Positions 42,331 through 53,511 of a stretch of 64,000 bases of DNA are shown piece after piece. Position 1 is the stretch's first letter. Each line of letters opens with the position of its first letter. The DNA lies in NCBI RefSeq assembly GCF_051622035.1, contig NC_135359.1, forward strand, positions 26,937,501-27,001,500. Direction: 5' to 3'. Below the pieces are notes generated by a model. It saw nothing but the letters and a program-made list of their open reading frames with translations, did no database searches and was not told where the DNA came from. Origin of the DNA: Arctopsyche grandis. Its lineage: Eukaryota > Arthropoda > Insecta > Trichoptera > Hydropsychidae. The position numbers and the translations under genes were made by a program.

Positions 42331-42990
42331 AAATATAATAGAAAAAATACATTTTTATATGTACATAATATAATACATTAAAAAAACAGTAGTAAGTAGT
42401 CACAAAACATCATAATAGTTAAGTATAAGAAGAAAAATTGGGAATATCTTGCATCAACAGTCAGCACCAATATACATATGTATGTATGGACTTTGCTTCA
42501 TGCGGGTTTCACACAGTGTCATTTATACTCTAACTTTCTTCTCATAAGCGAGTTGAAAAGCAAGCGAGAAGACAAAGGTTTGGAGAATAACCTTGCATAT
42601 TCTCAAGACAAATCCGAGTCTGCGAAAGGAAACGTCAGCGACTGTCTTGATGTGGTTGTGAAAGTTGAGTTAAGGATCAAAAGTGATACCCAAATCATCC
42701 ATAGATTCCATAGCTTCAACGAGACAGATCCATAGACATATAGACAGACATAATAGAGCGAATGTTCAGGTCCATAACTCATTATAACTTATTACTAAGC
42801 TTCGGCGTGAACCTGCGCACCATTCTTCATTTTTATGGTGAACCTTTTTTTTTTGCTCTAGCTTTGTAGTTTGCCTTATTTCCTGGAAAATATCCTCAAA
42901 ATTCCCATTTTTTGTTCGAAAAGCACGCTCCACCGCCGAAGACTACTTATTACTCCTCATTCATTATAATACGGAGAATAGTAGGCTATT
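42331..42990. other. no recognised gene
   Basis: An 85-codon + frame at 42478-42735 (Lys/Ser/Glu-rich) has no domain that I recognise and no supporting splice or polyadenylation context. Confidence 0.35.
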
Positions 42991-42998
42991 ATATTATT

Positions 42999-43665
42999 AC
43001 TAGTGTTGTAGCCGATGAAATATGAACGCATGGGTGTTGGCATATTGAGTTATTAAATTAAAAATAAATTAAAAGAAATGTGTCGGTCCTGTGTTCGATC
43101 TGTACGCGATCGTATTTTTTTCAAATACCTTTTAAATATATTTAATTTAATATATATTTTTAATTGTATAATAAAAAAAGGTTAAAACTACCTACTTACC
43201 TATGTATATATAAACAATATAAAACACGAATAGAAAAATTAATTAATTAAATAAATTTTCAATAGATGGTGCTAAATGCGCAGAGGCTTATTTCCCTAGA
43301 GGAAACATTGGTAGCAAACAATATTTATAGAAGTTTTTTATTTTGTTATTATATATTCGTACATTTTGTTGGCAGTGTTTTAGCTGTGACGTACATATGT
43401 ATGTATGTCGAATCGGAACGACTATTAGGGCCGGGCCGCACCGTGCAACTTTGTCGGCCGACTAGTTGCGCGACACGAAAAAATGTATGGAAATGTGTGC
43501 GATAAACAAGTTGACGGGTGTGGCATGTCCCATCTACCTGCATGCATTGGTCTGGTCGCCCTCAACCATGTCGCTCGCAAGTCGCACGGTGCGGCCCGGC
43601 CCTTATAGTACGGCGAGTGTTATCGCAGATACACAGAGACACAGAATAGCGATATTATATACAAT
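42999..43665 (+). mobile_element. ACTAGTG-family element, copy 3, carrying a Harbinger MITE
   Basis: It is the same family as 22777-23268 from ACTAGTGTTGTAGCCGATGA to an ACAGAATAGCGATATTATAT end, interrupted at 43428-43602. Confidence 0.75.
43428..43602. mobile_element. Harbinger MITE, 175 bp, copy 1
   Basis: The termini GGGCCGGGCCGCACCG and CGGTGCGGCCCGGCCC are inverted, with TTA on both sides (43425-43427, 43603-43605). The uninterrupted site exists at about 23208-23226. The sequence is GC-rich. Open frames across it and its partner are by-products. Confidence 0.95.
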
Positions 43666-43724
43666 ATTACTAATTACTATACTCTTATATTATTACTAGT
43701 GGCTTTGTGCACTCAATTTGATCG

Positions 43725-44146
43725 GCTAAAATTTTAAATATTATTATATGCCGCGTCTCTTTCTACGATTCCAAGGGGAGAAAGAGAGACGGAGCATGGT
43801 TAACGGACAGAAATTCGTACACACGCACGCATTAGACAATTCAGACATATTTCAAATAATATAATAACCAATTCAAGCAGTGAAAATGTATCAAACAATG
43901 AATTTACAACGTTAATCTCTATACATTTATTATAACCCAACAACCCAACCCAATCTTAAATGAATAGGGCCAACCCTTACTTATCCTAACCTATATTAGC
44001 CCTTAAATAATACCAATCCTAACAATCTAATCTTAAATTAATAAAACCAACCCTGAAAACGTAACTGGTTATGATTTTACCGAAACATCAGTGAAAATAT
44101 ATTTTCACTGTGACATACAATTATTATATTATATATATTACGCTGC
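43725..44146. other. no recognised gene
   Basis: This AT-rich stretch contains a C/A-rich part (43930-44050 with repeated CCAAC/CCTAAC motifs) and a small palindrome CAGTGAAAATATATTTTCACTG-like at 44087-44108. I see nothing coding. Confidence 0.4.
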
Positions 44147-44405
44147 GCTACAAATGGTTGCAAACTACGTGGCCGCATGCTCATTTCGCTGCATGCTCAT
44201 TTCATACTTTAGTCTAGGCTTTTGCCATTTTAAACTTGCCAGAAAGATCCAACTCAATTTTAAGATTTGCCAATCGGTGTACATACATCGAAATGTCATC
44301 TGCGCAAACCCATGAATATCTCATCTTTCGTACATGCAGAAATTCAAACAGTCAAAATTCAATCGAAATGAGCATGCAGCCACGTAGTTTGCAACCATTT
44401 GTAGC
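44147..44405. mobile_element. MITE with about 42-bp terminal inverted repeats
   Basis: The left arm GCTACAAATGGTTGCAAACT...CATTTCG pairs with the right arm CGAAATGAGCATGCAGCCAC...ATTTGTAGC, nearly perfectly over about 42 bp. A short direct repeat of GCATGCTCATTTC lies in the left part. No convincing target duplication was seen, so the superfamily is open. Confidence 0.75.
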
Positions 44406-44751
44406 AAAGAGTATATATAACTAAATATAAATTTGACTATGGGTTGTGAATTGATCAATACGAGTAATAAACATTCAAAATGTATTGTTAAAATTTGCGT
44501 AAGTGAAAACTAAACAATAGGAGGCATTGACGTGGGACTATTTAGGCTAGTGTTTTAGTGAAAACGACATTATTAAATTTCGAATTTGAGAACGTGTGCA
44601 GGTGAATAATGGGATTTGATCTCCTTTGTGCAACATCTGACAAAACACGCACACACACACCAAGTGTTATTAATTCGACAACGTATGAACGGCGTTAATC
44701 GAAAATTTCCGCTCGATTCGCAAACCTGAAATACGTTATGATACGCTTCAC

Positions 44752-45195
44752 ATGTATGTGTGTGTGTCCCTAAAAGTACATATGTATGTGTGTCTTAGAG
44801 CAGATCGGAAATTAATGGGATCGGTGGAAAACGAAGAGCGTAGAACCAATTTACGGTTGTGTGGATTTGCGCCCGGAGCCGATCCCGAAACGGAAGCTGA
44901 TCCTGAACTGAATTTATCGATCTGTACCGGGATAATGCTCCGATTCGTCCTCGGACAAAATGCAATAAAAATAAAAGGACATGATTTCGGCGAAAAGTTG
45001 CCAAATGAAAATTTGTCGCGGACGTGTGGAAAATGTCCGGAAAGTGGCAGCAAGTTAATAGGAAAAGTTTCATATCGTGTGTTTCGCCGGAGTAGTTCAT
45101 CAGTGTGTTACACTCCGTGCAAACACTGCGGAAAACTAAAGAGGAAAAGTTCGCTTAAACGAAGAAACTATGCCACTGATGAGAGACTACAGTGA
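44752..45195 (+). other. 147-codon open frame in a GC-richer patch, doubtful gene
   Basis: The frame includes GFAPGADPETEADPELN and a Cys-containing CGKCPESGSK ... CYTPCKHCGKLKRKSS tail. Long frames are also open on the other strand (44748-45100). No domain is recognised, and the start lies in a TATG/TGTG simple repeat. I list it as a candidate only. Conserved non-coding DNA or an old transposon fragment fits equally well. Confidence 0.2.
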
Positions 45196-45247
45196 GATAA
45201 ATACCTAATTTACTATCTATTTATTAGCTTCGAATAATATAAATTAA

Positions 45248-46143
45248 CCCTTTGAATGCTGACCAATGCCGATCAGCATTTTGCCAACAAGTCCATGAGG
45301 TGTAATTTTTGAGTATGTAAAAAATAAACAAGAATACTACCCGCTAAGCCTTTCCAGGTAGCATTGAACATGGGTCATGTGGGTTTGGTGCAAACGATCG
45401 ACAAGCGCCAGACAGACTGAACCACAGATTAACTGGATGGCTGCTTTAAACGCAATTCTCGACTTCACGAATGATAGATTGCACATCAGATGACGAGTAA
45501 CCTTTCGATGTGCACAGATGCAATTATTAAAATGGTAATTATTAAAATTGAGTTGGAGTTTAATAAGGCAAAATTCGGAACTAAAGTATCAGAAGCACAG
45601 AACGTATACAGGGACTTCGGGTAGATTTCGCTTAGTGTAAGTGCGAGCAGTGCGCACGCATAAGGTACACATGTCGTTAATCTGTGGTTCAGTCTGTCTG
45701 CCGCTTGTCGATCGTTTGCACCGCATCGGGGTCATGTAATCCGTTTAAGACTGGTTTACACCGGAATTTCTGAATTTATAACCATAGCAGAATTTCTTGA
45801 TGGAAATCCCTAACTGCTGAGTATTTTACATTGTAGCTTGGCATTTAGATTGTGGGTATAACATTTTAAAAACAATGAAGAAGATGGAACCAATTTTGTA
45901 AAAATACATTCATCAATAGAATTTTGTTTATTTTATATTGTTGCAAGATGTAGGTATATTAGGGTCCAAGCACACCTTTACAAAACTCGAAATCCTCGGC
46001 GGTAGTTATCTAGGATTTGTTTGGATTAGCTACAATTTTTATACCTGCTTTCTATTGGATTTCTAAATAATTCTGGTTGGAAATGTTGGCGAAATTTTCA
46101 GCGTGGTGGGCTTTCAACAGAAAAGACGTCAGCACATAAAGGG
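45248..46143. mobile_element. piggyBac-like non-autonomous element
   Basis: The left end CCCTTTGAATGCTGA follows TTAA (45244-45247). The right end (reverse complement CCCTTTATGTGCTGA) is followed by TTAG, a one-base-diverged copy. No transposase is present. The interior contains a separate inverted repeat (45387-45722). Confidence 0.6.
45387..45722. repeat. inverted repeat, 47-bp arms, nested in the piggyBac-like element
   Basis: The arms at 45387-45433 and 45676-45722 (GGTGCAAACGATCGACAAGC... and its complement) match with about one mismatch. The intervening 240 bp is unique. It is probably a nested foldback element. Confidence 0.85.
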
Positions 46144-46547
46144 TTAGTATAATCGATTTAAAATTTGGGAATAATAATTTCAAAACACACAACTTCGAAA
46201 AGTCATGTTGGAACGAGCTTTTACAATAAACGAGTCTCATTTCGTTACTCCTATTCAGTAGTGTAACTAGGCCTAGTTTGGGGGGACACCAAATTTTTCA
46301 AATTGAAAAACGCTAATTCGACATATTTGTCGTATGACGGTCCTCAAGTGGCTACACGTCTCATTCTGATTTCTGTATATATACAGTTTTCTGTATTTAT
46401 ACAGTTAACGTGAAATCCATCTGGCGCAGCTATATATATGTATGTATAGCATAAAATATGAGCCATAATTGGCATTGTTCGAATTCCTGAGAAATCAGTG
46501 TATGTGCCTAAAGGTAAAAAGGTTAACTGATTCAGTCAGATGGATAC

Positions 46548-46912
46548 GCAATCCAGAAACAAGTCGCTGAATTACGAGACACTGACTTAAACTCGCAAAT
46601 TACCGCGACATCTATGAATTGTACATAAATTTTATTGTACATTTAATCATGGTGGTGATATAGTAGGTAGGAAGGATTTTTAGTAAATTTTTAATCGGGA
46701 ACCGTTTCAACAATGAAACCAGAGAAACTTGGCAAACTCTGGTAGGAAACGATCAACCAGGAGTCACAAATATCTAGGTCTGGCCAGCAGCACTACAGAT
46801 ATACTCAGAAAAATTCTTTTCAATCGAGGTCAGCTCATGGGATCGAACCCGGCGCCTCTCAGCGTTAGGCAGAAGCTAAACGACCGAGTTATGCTGCTGG
46901 CTATATGTAATT
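46548..46912 (-). mobile_element. tRNA-derived SINE
   Basis: On the - strand the head reads AGCATAACTCGGTCGTTTAG (A-box region) and then GGGTTCGATCCC (B box). The body follows: CTCGATTGAAAAGAATTTTT, GATCGTTTCCTACCAGAGTT, TTCATTGTTGAAACGGTTCC. It then continues to a 3' part shared with 52190-52652. Open frames across it are by-products. Confidence 0.88.
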
Positions 46913-47267
46913 TGATAAGAATTAAGATCATGTACATGCATATAATTTTCGTTGTCACTTTCCTTGTGACTTTCCCGTCTTACAACTTCCATAATGCGGC
47001 CAGTTATGGTCCTTCAGCTCGTATTTACTCAACTACGGTTTGCATATCAGGCCTGGTTTCTCCATCTTGTTGGGGATCTTCCTCTTCCTTTGCTTCCCAC
47101 AATGTCTCCCAGAACGACCAATTCTATCAATATGTCCTGGTCTTGCCTCACGATGTGCCCAAAGAACTGAAGGATACACCTAAGACAGATGGCTGACAGC
47201 CTTTTACGAGCTATCAGCTCTTGCAGAATGGAAATATTGGTTCTTCTCGCTGTCCAGGAGATTCTAA

Positions 47268-47442
47268 GGGCCGGGCCGCACCGCTCAACTCACGAACAAC
47301 TTGGTTGAGGGCGACCAGACCAATGCATGCAGGTAGATGGGACATGCCACACTCGTCAACTTGTTTGTCGCACACATTTCCATACATTTTTTCGTGTCGC
47401 GCAACAAGTCGGCCGACAAAGTTGCACGGTGCGGCCCGGCCC
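47268..47442. mobile_element. Harbinger MITE, 175 bp, copy 2
   Basis: It has the same length and ends as 43428-43602, in the opposite internal orientation. It is flanked by TAA on both sides (47265-47267, 47443-47445), the complement of TTA. Confidence 0.95.
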
Positions 47443-47450
47443 TAAGCATC

Positions 47451-47588
47451 TATGGGGGTAGGCCAAGTGAGACGACTTTGTTGGTAATGTACAACTGTTT
47501 ATTTCGGCAACCGGGAAGGAAATGAATGCTTGACGGCGAAGCACTGGCCAACCGATGGCTTTACGGTCAGTACCTCGGGGCTGCTACA
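47451..47588 (-). mobile_element. solo LTR, 138 bp, with CATC duplication
   Basis: On the - strand it starts TGTAGCAGCCCCGAGGTACT and ends ACTTGGCCTACCCCCATA. It has an AATAAA box and a GTCGTCTCACTTGG block comparable to the other LTRs. CATC occurs on both sides (47447-47450, 47589-47592). Confidence 0.85.
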
Positions 47589-47800
47589 CATCCATCTCCA
47601 ACATCACCTCTCAAAAGCATCTATTCTCTCGGACCGCTCATGTTTCCACTTCGCATGGAAATACGGGGATGATTAAAGTTCGAACCAGATGCATTTTCGA
47701 AGACACAATGATGCCCCGGTCTTCTAAATTTTATTCAGTTTCGACATTGAGATTTTCACCATGTCATTCTGCCTTTTCATTTCAGTCTCACACCCTCTGT

Positions 47801-49325
47801 CATCCACAGCCCAGGTTAAACTTCATGGAAAGTGTATATTTTATTAAAATTCAGTAAATATAATGAAGAAATCAAGATCTTTTTTTAAAAAACCTTATCA
47901 ACTATTTGCAGATCCGTTTCGTATTGTGGAACGAGTAGGGTTTTCGAGTGTTTTGTATTATTTATGTTTTTAAGTCTCTTTAGGATTACTCTTGAATAAA
48001 GGACTTCTTAAATGATTTTCTACTGAAGAACCTATTAGGAGCATGGAAGCCAATTAGGAAATTTCCGAAAATAGACATCTCAACTATTCCCAAAAGTCAT
48101 AGCATATTAAATATTTGAACGAGGTTTCGACTTCTATACTATTATATACCTTTTAGACTACGAAAATAATGAAATATAAAGAAAGCACCAGTTATACATA
48201 CATATATAGGTACTATTACAAAATGCCTCATTATCATAGTACTCAAGTTTGTGACTCCTTAATACAACCTATCACCAGACGCTTCGAACCCACATCTTGA
48301 AATTTGGCATTTTTTTGCGTCCTCTCACTTTGAAAGCATTTTTAGTAGCGATAAAAATAGGCCTGGAACGCAATTCATACAAAATCTGACGTTGATCCTC
48401 TTATATAGAACCAAGCCACAGATGCATACTTGGGATTAAACAAAATTTCATGTATGTAAACACATACATGTAGTCTCTCTCTTATTTTTAAAATATAAAA
48501 TTCAACTTAAGCCACGTCAAAGTAAACGTCTCGTATATGAGTACAGCACGTTTGTGCTATTTATTATTTGTTCATACCACATTGCGTTAGTGTAATGGAA
48601 AATATCTTGCAACTTTTTACTGTTTTTTTTATTCTTTTTGAGCCGACGAGGAAAATCCGCTTATTTTGAGAGCGCGTCAAGTGTCTCACGTCAGACAGTA
48701 GATAGGGGGGGAAAATAGCAAGGGGGGGGGGGGTGGAATTTTCGCCAAATATGTGAGATTAGTCTAGCGATTTGTTAAGGAGGAAACGGAAGCGCGAGAC
48801 GCGACGCGACAAACAAAATGTAATCGCTGACATTATTCTCTGGAGATGGCTCATCTGTCATAGGATTAATCCCAGTGCGGCTTCTCGAGAAATTTTGCCA
48901 CAAAAGACGTTTTGGTTCGATACGCTCTACGTGCTTATCCACCCACCCCCTCGCATCCCTTATCCGGCCTATTCGTGCCTTAGCATCTATACCCTTTTCA
49001 ATGCTCCTCTCGTCGTTCCCTTTGATCAAGTAATTGAAGCGCGAAATTCATCCCAGACTGGCCCTTCGCTAATCACGTGACCCGCTGCTCCCCTAATTAA
49101 TTTACGGGTAAAAACTAGGATTTGCGGGGTGCAAATACTGGTTCGCTTTGGTTTTGACCCACTTTGAAGTATCAACGTTATTAGCAAAACGGGAATGTCA
49201 GACGTCCCACGGTACGCGAGATTGTTCCACTCGACATACATACATAGGTACATATTCAACTAGTATATGTGATCACATAAAACATATTTTCTGAAACTAT
49301 AAAAATACCAAGCTCTTTATAAATT
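47801..49325. other. no recognised gene; GC-richer patch with G12 run
   Basis: 48660-49200 is less AT-rich and contains a run of 12 G (48722-48733). Frames are open on both strands without domains. 47850-48650 is AT-rich and featureless. Confidence 0.4.
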
Positions 49326-49329
49326 CACA

Positions 49330-49490
49330 ACCAGCAGAATACACTAGTGGTTAGCATAACATGCTTTGAACAGGGTTTAAATCCCACCGCTGGCCAGACC
49401 TTGGATTTGTAAGTCGATCGTTTCCTATCAGAATTTGCCAATTTATCTGATTTTCATTGAAACAGTTCCAACAAATTGGCAACCTTACTT
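49330..49490 (+). mobile_element. SINE, short copy
   Basis: A tRNA-like head (AGTGGTTAGCATAACATGC, then GGGTTTAAATCCC) is followed by the shared body CGATCGTTTCCTATCAGAAT and TTATCTGATTTTCATTG. The head differs from that at 52.2 kb while the body is shared. Confidence 0.75.
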
Positions 49491-50032
49491 ATTTTCTCGC
49501 AAAATCTCGGGTTTTCAGCAATCTCGAATTTCACTGAACTGTATAAAATGCTGCAAATTTACAAATTTATATTAATTGATATGTATTTATGTACTTTGTA
49601 TAATGCTGTTGATATTTGTATCAAATGTACAATGTTTCACACATTGTTCAATATGTAAATTCCATACGTACATATGTTTTTATCTAAAGCTGTAGTTGAT
49701 TACGTATAGATGTGATTTATCTTTTTCCATAATATAATAATAAATTTAAGTTCATTAAAATTTCCACTTATAAATTTAAAGTTGAAATATTTACCAACCA
49801 TTTTTGTAGATACCTCTGTTGTACAAGTTTTTATAAACTAACGAAAAAATAGATATTATTAACTTTATTATTCATAGGTGTTGTTTTAAAGAAAACAAAA
49901 TGAATTTAGCTTCATTTAAGATGTAGCAACTATGTGTGTGTGGGCGCGTAGAAATTTCGACCCAGCTTAAGCACCCACCGGTAGGCGCTCGGTGACGAAA
50001 TGGTAAAAATTGATCAATTTTTGTTTTAAAAA

Positions 50033-50085
50033 TGACTATTAATTACTTATTTTAATTTATTAAAATAAGTAATTAATAGTCTATT
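50033..50085. repeat. 22-bp-arm AT-rich hairpin
   Basis: GACTATTAATTACTTATTTT is followed after a few bases by its reverse complement, AAAATAAGTAATTAATAGTC. Confidence 0.85.
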
Positions 50086-50579
50086 CATTATAATCAATAT
50101 ATCTATTCAACTAATCAATCAACCATTAGTGATGCTATCCGGCTTCGCTCGGTAAATGGAAATGAAATGAAAACCATGAAAACAATCTTCATTTGTTATT
50201 TAATTGAGTTTATTTGAATAAAAAAAAAATATATTTAACGGCCGACCAATCACAAACGTCTTTGACCAATCAAGCCAACCAGAAACGAATTACAGACGCC
50301 GTTGCCATTTTATATAAGATTGATTAATTTCAATCATTCGAAATAAATTTACCAACCCATATAGAGGTTCTTACTAATTTAATGATTTGCAATATTAGTT
50401 ACATTTTTGGTAGAATTATTTGTGAATTATTTTTTATTAAATACATTAAAAGGTCCGTTTTTGGGATATTTAAATACCTGGTCGATAAAATGAGATCTTG
50501 ACACAGTGTTCTAAAGCTTATTGTTACCGTTTAAATCGTTTTTTTATAGAAACAATGTCATTGTATCCTTTTTATGTAA

Positions 50580-50760
50580 TTTATTTATTTATTTATACGG
50601 ATATACACTGATATATTCAGATAAATGGGAAAACTGATAGGAAACGATCGACCTTGGAGGAACATATCCAAGGTCAGGCTAAAAGCATAATGCCAGAAAT
50701 TGAACCCGTGACCACATAATTGAATGCGATATTTTCCACCTCGGTGAGCGTAGATTATCG
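50580..50760 (-). mobile_element. SINE copy, reverse strand
   Basis: On the - strand a head with GGTCACGGGTTCAA (B-box-like) is followed by the CGATCGTTTCCTATCAG body and an AAATAAATAAATAAA tail at 50580-50600. Confidence 0.7.
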
Positions 50761-51059
50761 GATATTATTTTAACATATTTATCTGGTAACCTGCACTCAT
50801 CATTACTTTCTTAATTTGAATGTGATGTATGAGTGGAATCTTAATATACTCTCTTCCATTTGGGCCTCGCTGTGATTTTATTTTTTATTCATATTATGTT
50901 TTATTTATTTTACTTTTTCTTTCTCCTTTGTACATTATTAAGTACTATTTTAATTGTATTATTATTTTCCTTTTGTTACTTTTTTATTATTATTTTATTT
51001 TACCATGTTTTCTTTTTTTTAATTTTTCTGTTTTTTACTAATTTTACTTGTATTTATAT

Positions 51060-51150
51060 ATTTGTTAAATATAGGCCATTGTGGCGCATTAGGTTCTCCC
51101 TGTAATGCCACAATGGTCCAAAACTATTAATAAATAAATAAATAAATAAT
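51060..51150 (+). repeat. SINE/LINE 3'-tail fragment with (AATA)n
   Basis: GGCCATTGTGGCGCATTAGG...GCCACAATGGTCC can fold on itself and is followed by AATAAATAAATAAATAA. It is preceded by a T-rich stretch (50880-51060) whose open frames are low complexity. Confidence 0.65.
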
Positions 51151-52189
51151 TGAAAGCTTTATAAAAAAAAACAATTAAAAATTACGTTTGAGGATATTTT
51201 ATATTATATATATATATGTATATAATATATACATGTATTTATACAATTAATTTAATTTAAATTTTAAACTTAACTTTAAATCTTTAACTTTGTGTCAATA
51301 TGTATATTATAATATAATATGAGATTATAATAGAGCGAAATTTTGACGCTGAATATGAAAATTTCTTCCACTTAAGTGGAAAATTCCTTCCACTTCAGGG
51401 TTAACTCTTCACTTTAAATTTCGTTTTAATTGAACATTATAAACACACTGCAGAATTTCCTCATAAAATTGCCATAAATCGACAGCGTTATAATTAAAGC
51501 GAATTTTATATGAAATACGTTTATTTATTATTATTATGATTAAATTAATGATACCTCAATGGTGATTACGTGTATGTAATTAACAACCCGTGGTTTGATT
51601 TAAGCGTTGGTTTTTGTTTGCCGACTTAATTGTTAATTTAAAATTTGATTTGATTTGCGAATATTTCAATCATAATTTGGTTGAATTTTCATTTGTATTT
51701 TCAACGGTAATTGTGCATTTCAGACCTCGTAAAATGGTTTTTACGATCGTTCGATATGGAAAAACGAAGATGACGTGACGGCAGATTTGAATTCGACGCT
51801 TTAGAAAGCAAAATCGCATTTCAAATTGCAGTGAGTGTTCTTTCAATTTCAATCCAATTCCATTCCTTTATGCAAACATATTTTAATGTCAATAGCGGGC
51901 ACATCTGGCGGATTCAATAGACTTTCGATCAAGGTTCAAGAAGGCAGCATAAATTTTGCATTTATTATATGTTTTTACGGCTACACATAGCTCAGTAATG
52001 GCTTTTAAGACGCTTCAAAATTAATACGTGCATATTAGAGTCTAAGAAATAGGTATAAAAAATTGTATTTATTTATTTTATTTTTTACATATATGTATAT
52101 TTTATTTTACATATTTCATAGAACATGAACATTCGCTTTTACAGATCGCTCCAAAGCGAAGAGTGCTCTTAAATTAATATACATAACAA

Positions 52190-52652
52190 CCAGCAGCGTG
52201 GCTCGGTCGTTAAGCTTCTGCTTAACATTGAGAGGCGCCGAGTTCGATCCCTTGAGCTGACCTCGATTGAAAAGAATTTTTCTGAGTATATCTGTAATGC
52301 TGCTGGTCAGACCAGGATTTGTGACTCCTGGTTGATCGTTTCCTATCAGAGTTTGCCAATTTTCTCTGATTTCATTGTTGAAACGATTCCCGATTAAAAA
52401 TTGGCTAAAAATCCTTCCTACCCACTATGTCACCACTATTTGAGTATGATTAATGTTAATATTACAATAAAAATGTATGTACAATTCATAGATGTCTCGT
52501 TAATTGTCGAGTTTAAGTCAGTGTCTCGTAATTTAGCGACTTATATAATAAAAAATGCTGTATTGTTTGTAATTTGGCCAGAAAGGCGCATTGGGGTTTA
52601 CCTGTAATGCCTTCCTGGTATGAAATAAATAAATAAATAAATAATGCGAATT
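52190..52652 (+). mobile_element. tRNA-derived SINE, most complete copy
   Basis: The head GTGGCTCGGTCGTTAAGC (A box) and GAGTTCGATCCC (B box) come first. The body has CTCGATTGAAAAGAATTTTT, GATCGTTTCCTATCAGAGTT and TTCATTGTTGAAACG. A middle part and the tail GCCAGAAAGGCGCATTGGGG...(AAATA)n follow. Length is about 460 bp. It would be transcribed by RNA polymerase III and copied by a LINE whose tail it shares. Confidence 0.88.
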
Positions 52653-52764
52653 CCAACAAATAACCAAGTGACATCTACGGAGAATTTTTTGCAGTATTTT
52701 GAAATCAAATTGGCGAACCTCAAGACGCTGAATAACTTGAGATTAGCAAGAGAGATAGGAAAGT

Positions 52765-52905
52765 AAATGCCAATTAACATGAACCGTTTTAATAAAAATC
52801 ATAAAAATTGATAAGAAACGATCGACCTAGAGTCTGCAGCGGGATTCTACTGGGACTCGAACCCGTGACCACTCTGCACGAAAGCATAATATCCTAACCG
52901 CTAGT
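52765..52905 (-). mobile_element. SINE copy with a different tRNA-like head
   Basis: On the - strand GGACTAGCGGTTAGGATATT...CACGGGTTCGAGTCCC is a good A-box/B-box pair. The common body CGATCGTTTCTTATCA follows, and the copy ends early at about 52765. Confidence 0.8.
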
Positions 52906-53511
52906 CCCATCCCAATCGAATATTCGAATATTCGAGTATTCGAATTATTAGTCTGATTTTTTAGCCATTTGTTATTCGAATATTTCATCAACTATTCGAA
53001 TATGTATTTTTTATAAACTAAATACACAAAATCAACATGAAAAGAGTGATGACGAAGAAGCCGACGATTATGAAGAAAATGAAATATATAATGGGGATAA
53101 TTGTGATGAAAATGAAGATAATGAAGAAGATGAAATGTCTACATGTGAAGAAACGGATTTTTATTCATTAAATACGGAAATGTTTGAAGAAAATCACTTT
53201 TCGATCGATAATAATCTCTACGAAATTTTAGAAAACATCAGAAAAATAATACGAATATTTAAGAAGTCACCGGCGAAATATACATTTTAACAAGAAATCA
53301 TAATGAAAAAAGAAAATAAAAAATTGAAATTATTATTAGTAAAAACGCGGTGGAATTCAATGGCAACTATGATAATACGATTCATTCAAATTTATGCTTA
53401 GTACATATGTAATTATTAAATTTTAGAATATATTCGAATATTCGAATAGCTCTTGATTAACTATTCGATATTCGAATAGTTGAAGTCGACGAATATTTGG
53501 GATCCCTAGTA
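52906..53511 (+). mobile_element. decayed hAT element with transposase remnant
   Basis: The ends contain inverted GAATATTCGAATATTCG-rich arms with ATCCCAA/TTTGGGAT near the borders. Inside, stop-interrupted + frames read an acidic segment (DENEDNEEDEMSTCEE), then LYEILENIRKIIRIFKKSP, and KTRWNSMATMI, which matches a typical hAT transposase segment. The exact border and 8-bp duplication could not be fixed because it abuts the SINE head. Confidence 0.75.

Larger units (their letters stand above)
46922..47800 (-). pseudogene. LINE RT C-terminal relic interrupted by a MITE and a solo LTR
   Basis: On the - strand the pieces read LVRTLIIPVF, a Cys/Trp segment, SWTARRTNISILQELIARK, FGHIVRQDQD and GSKGRGRSPTRWRNQ, the C-terminal part of an RT ORF. 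The same family appears at 30470-31235. The coding order is restored if the Harbinger MITE (47268-47442) and the LTR (47451-47588) are skipped with one target copy each. Stops and shifts make it non-functional. Confidence 0.75.

Noticed and set aside
46253..46470. Possible hAT end CAGTAGTGTAACTAGG
   Set aside because: It has the look of a hAT terminus, but no matching right end or 8-bp duplication was found downstream.
46729..47196. 155-codon + strand frame
   Set aside because: It runs antisense through a SINE and a LINE relic; both repeats read properly on the other strand.
48772..49080. 102-codon frame with an overlapping opposite frame
   Set aside because: Both strands are open because of the higher GC content. 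No domain, splice or polyadenylation context was seen.
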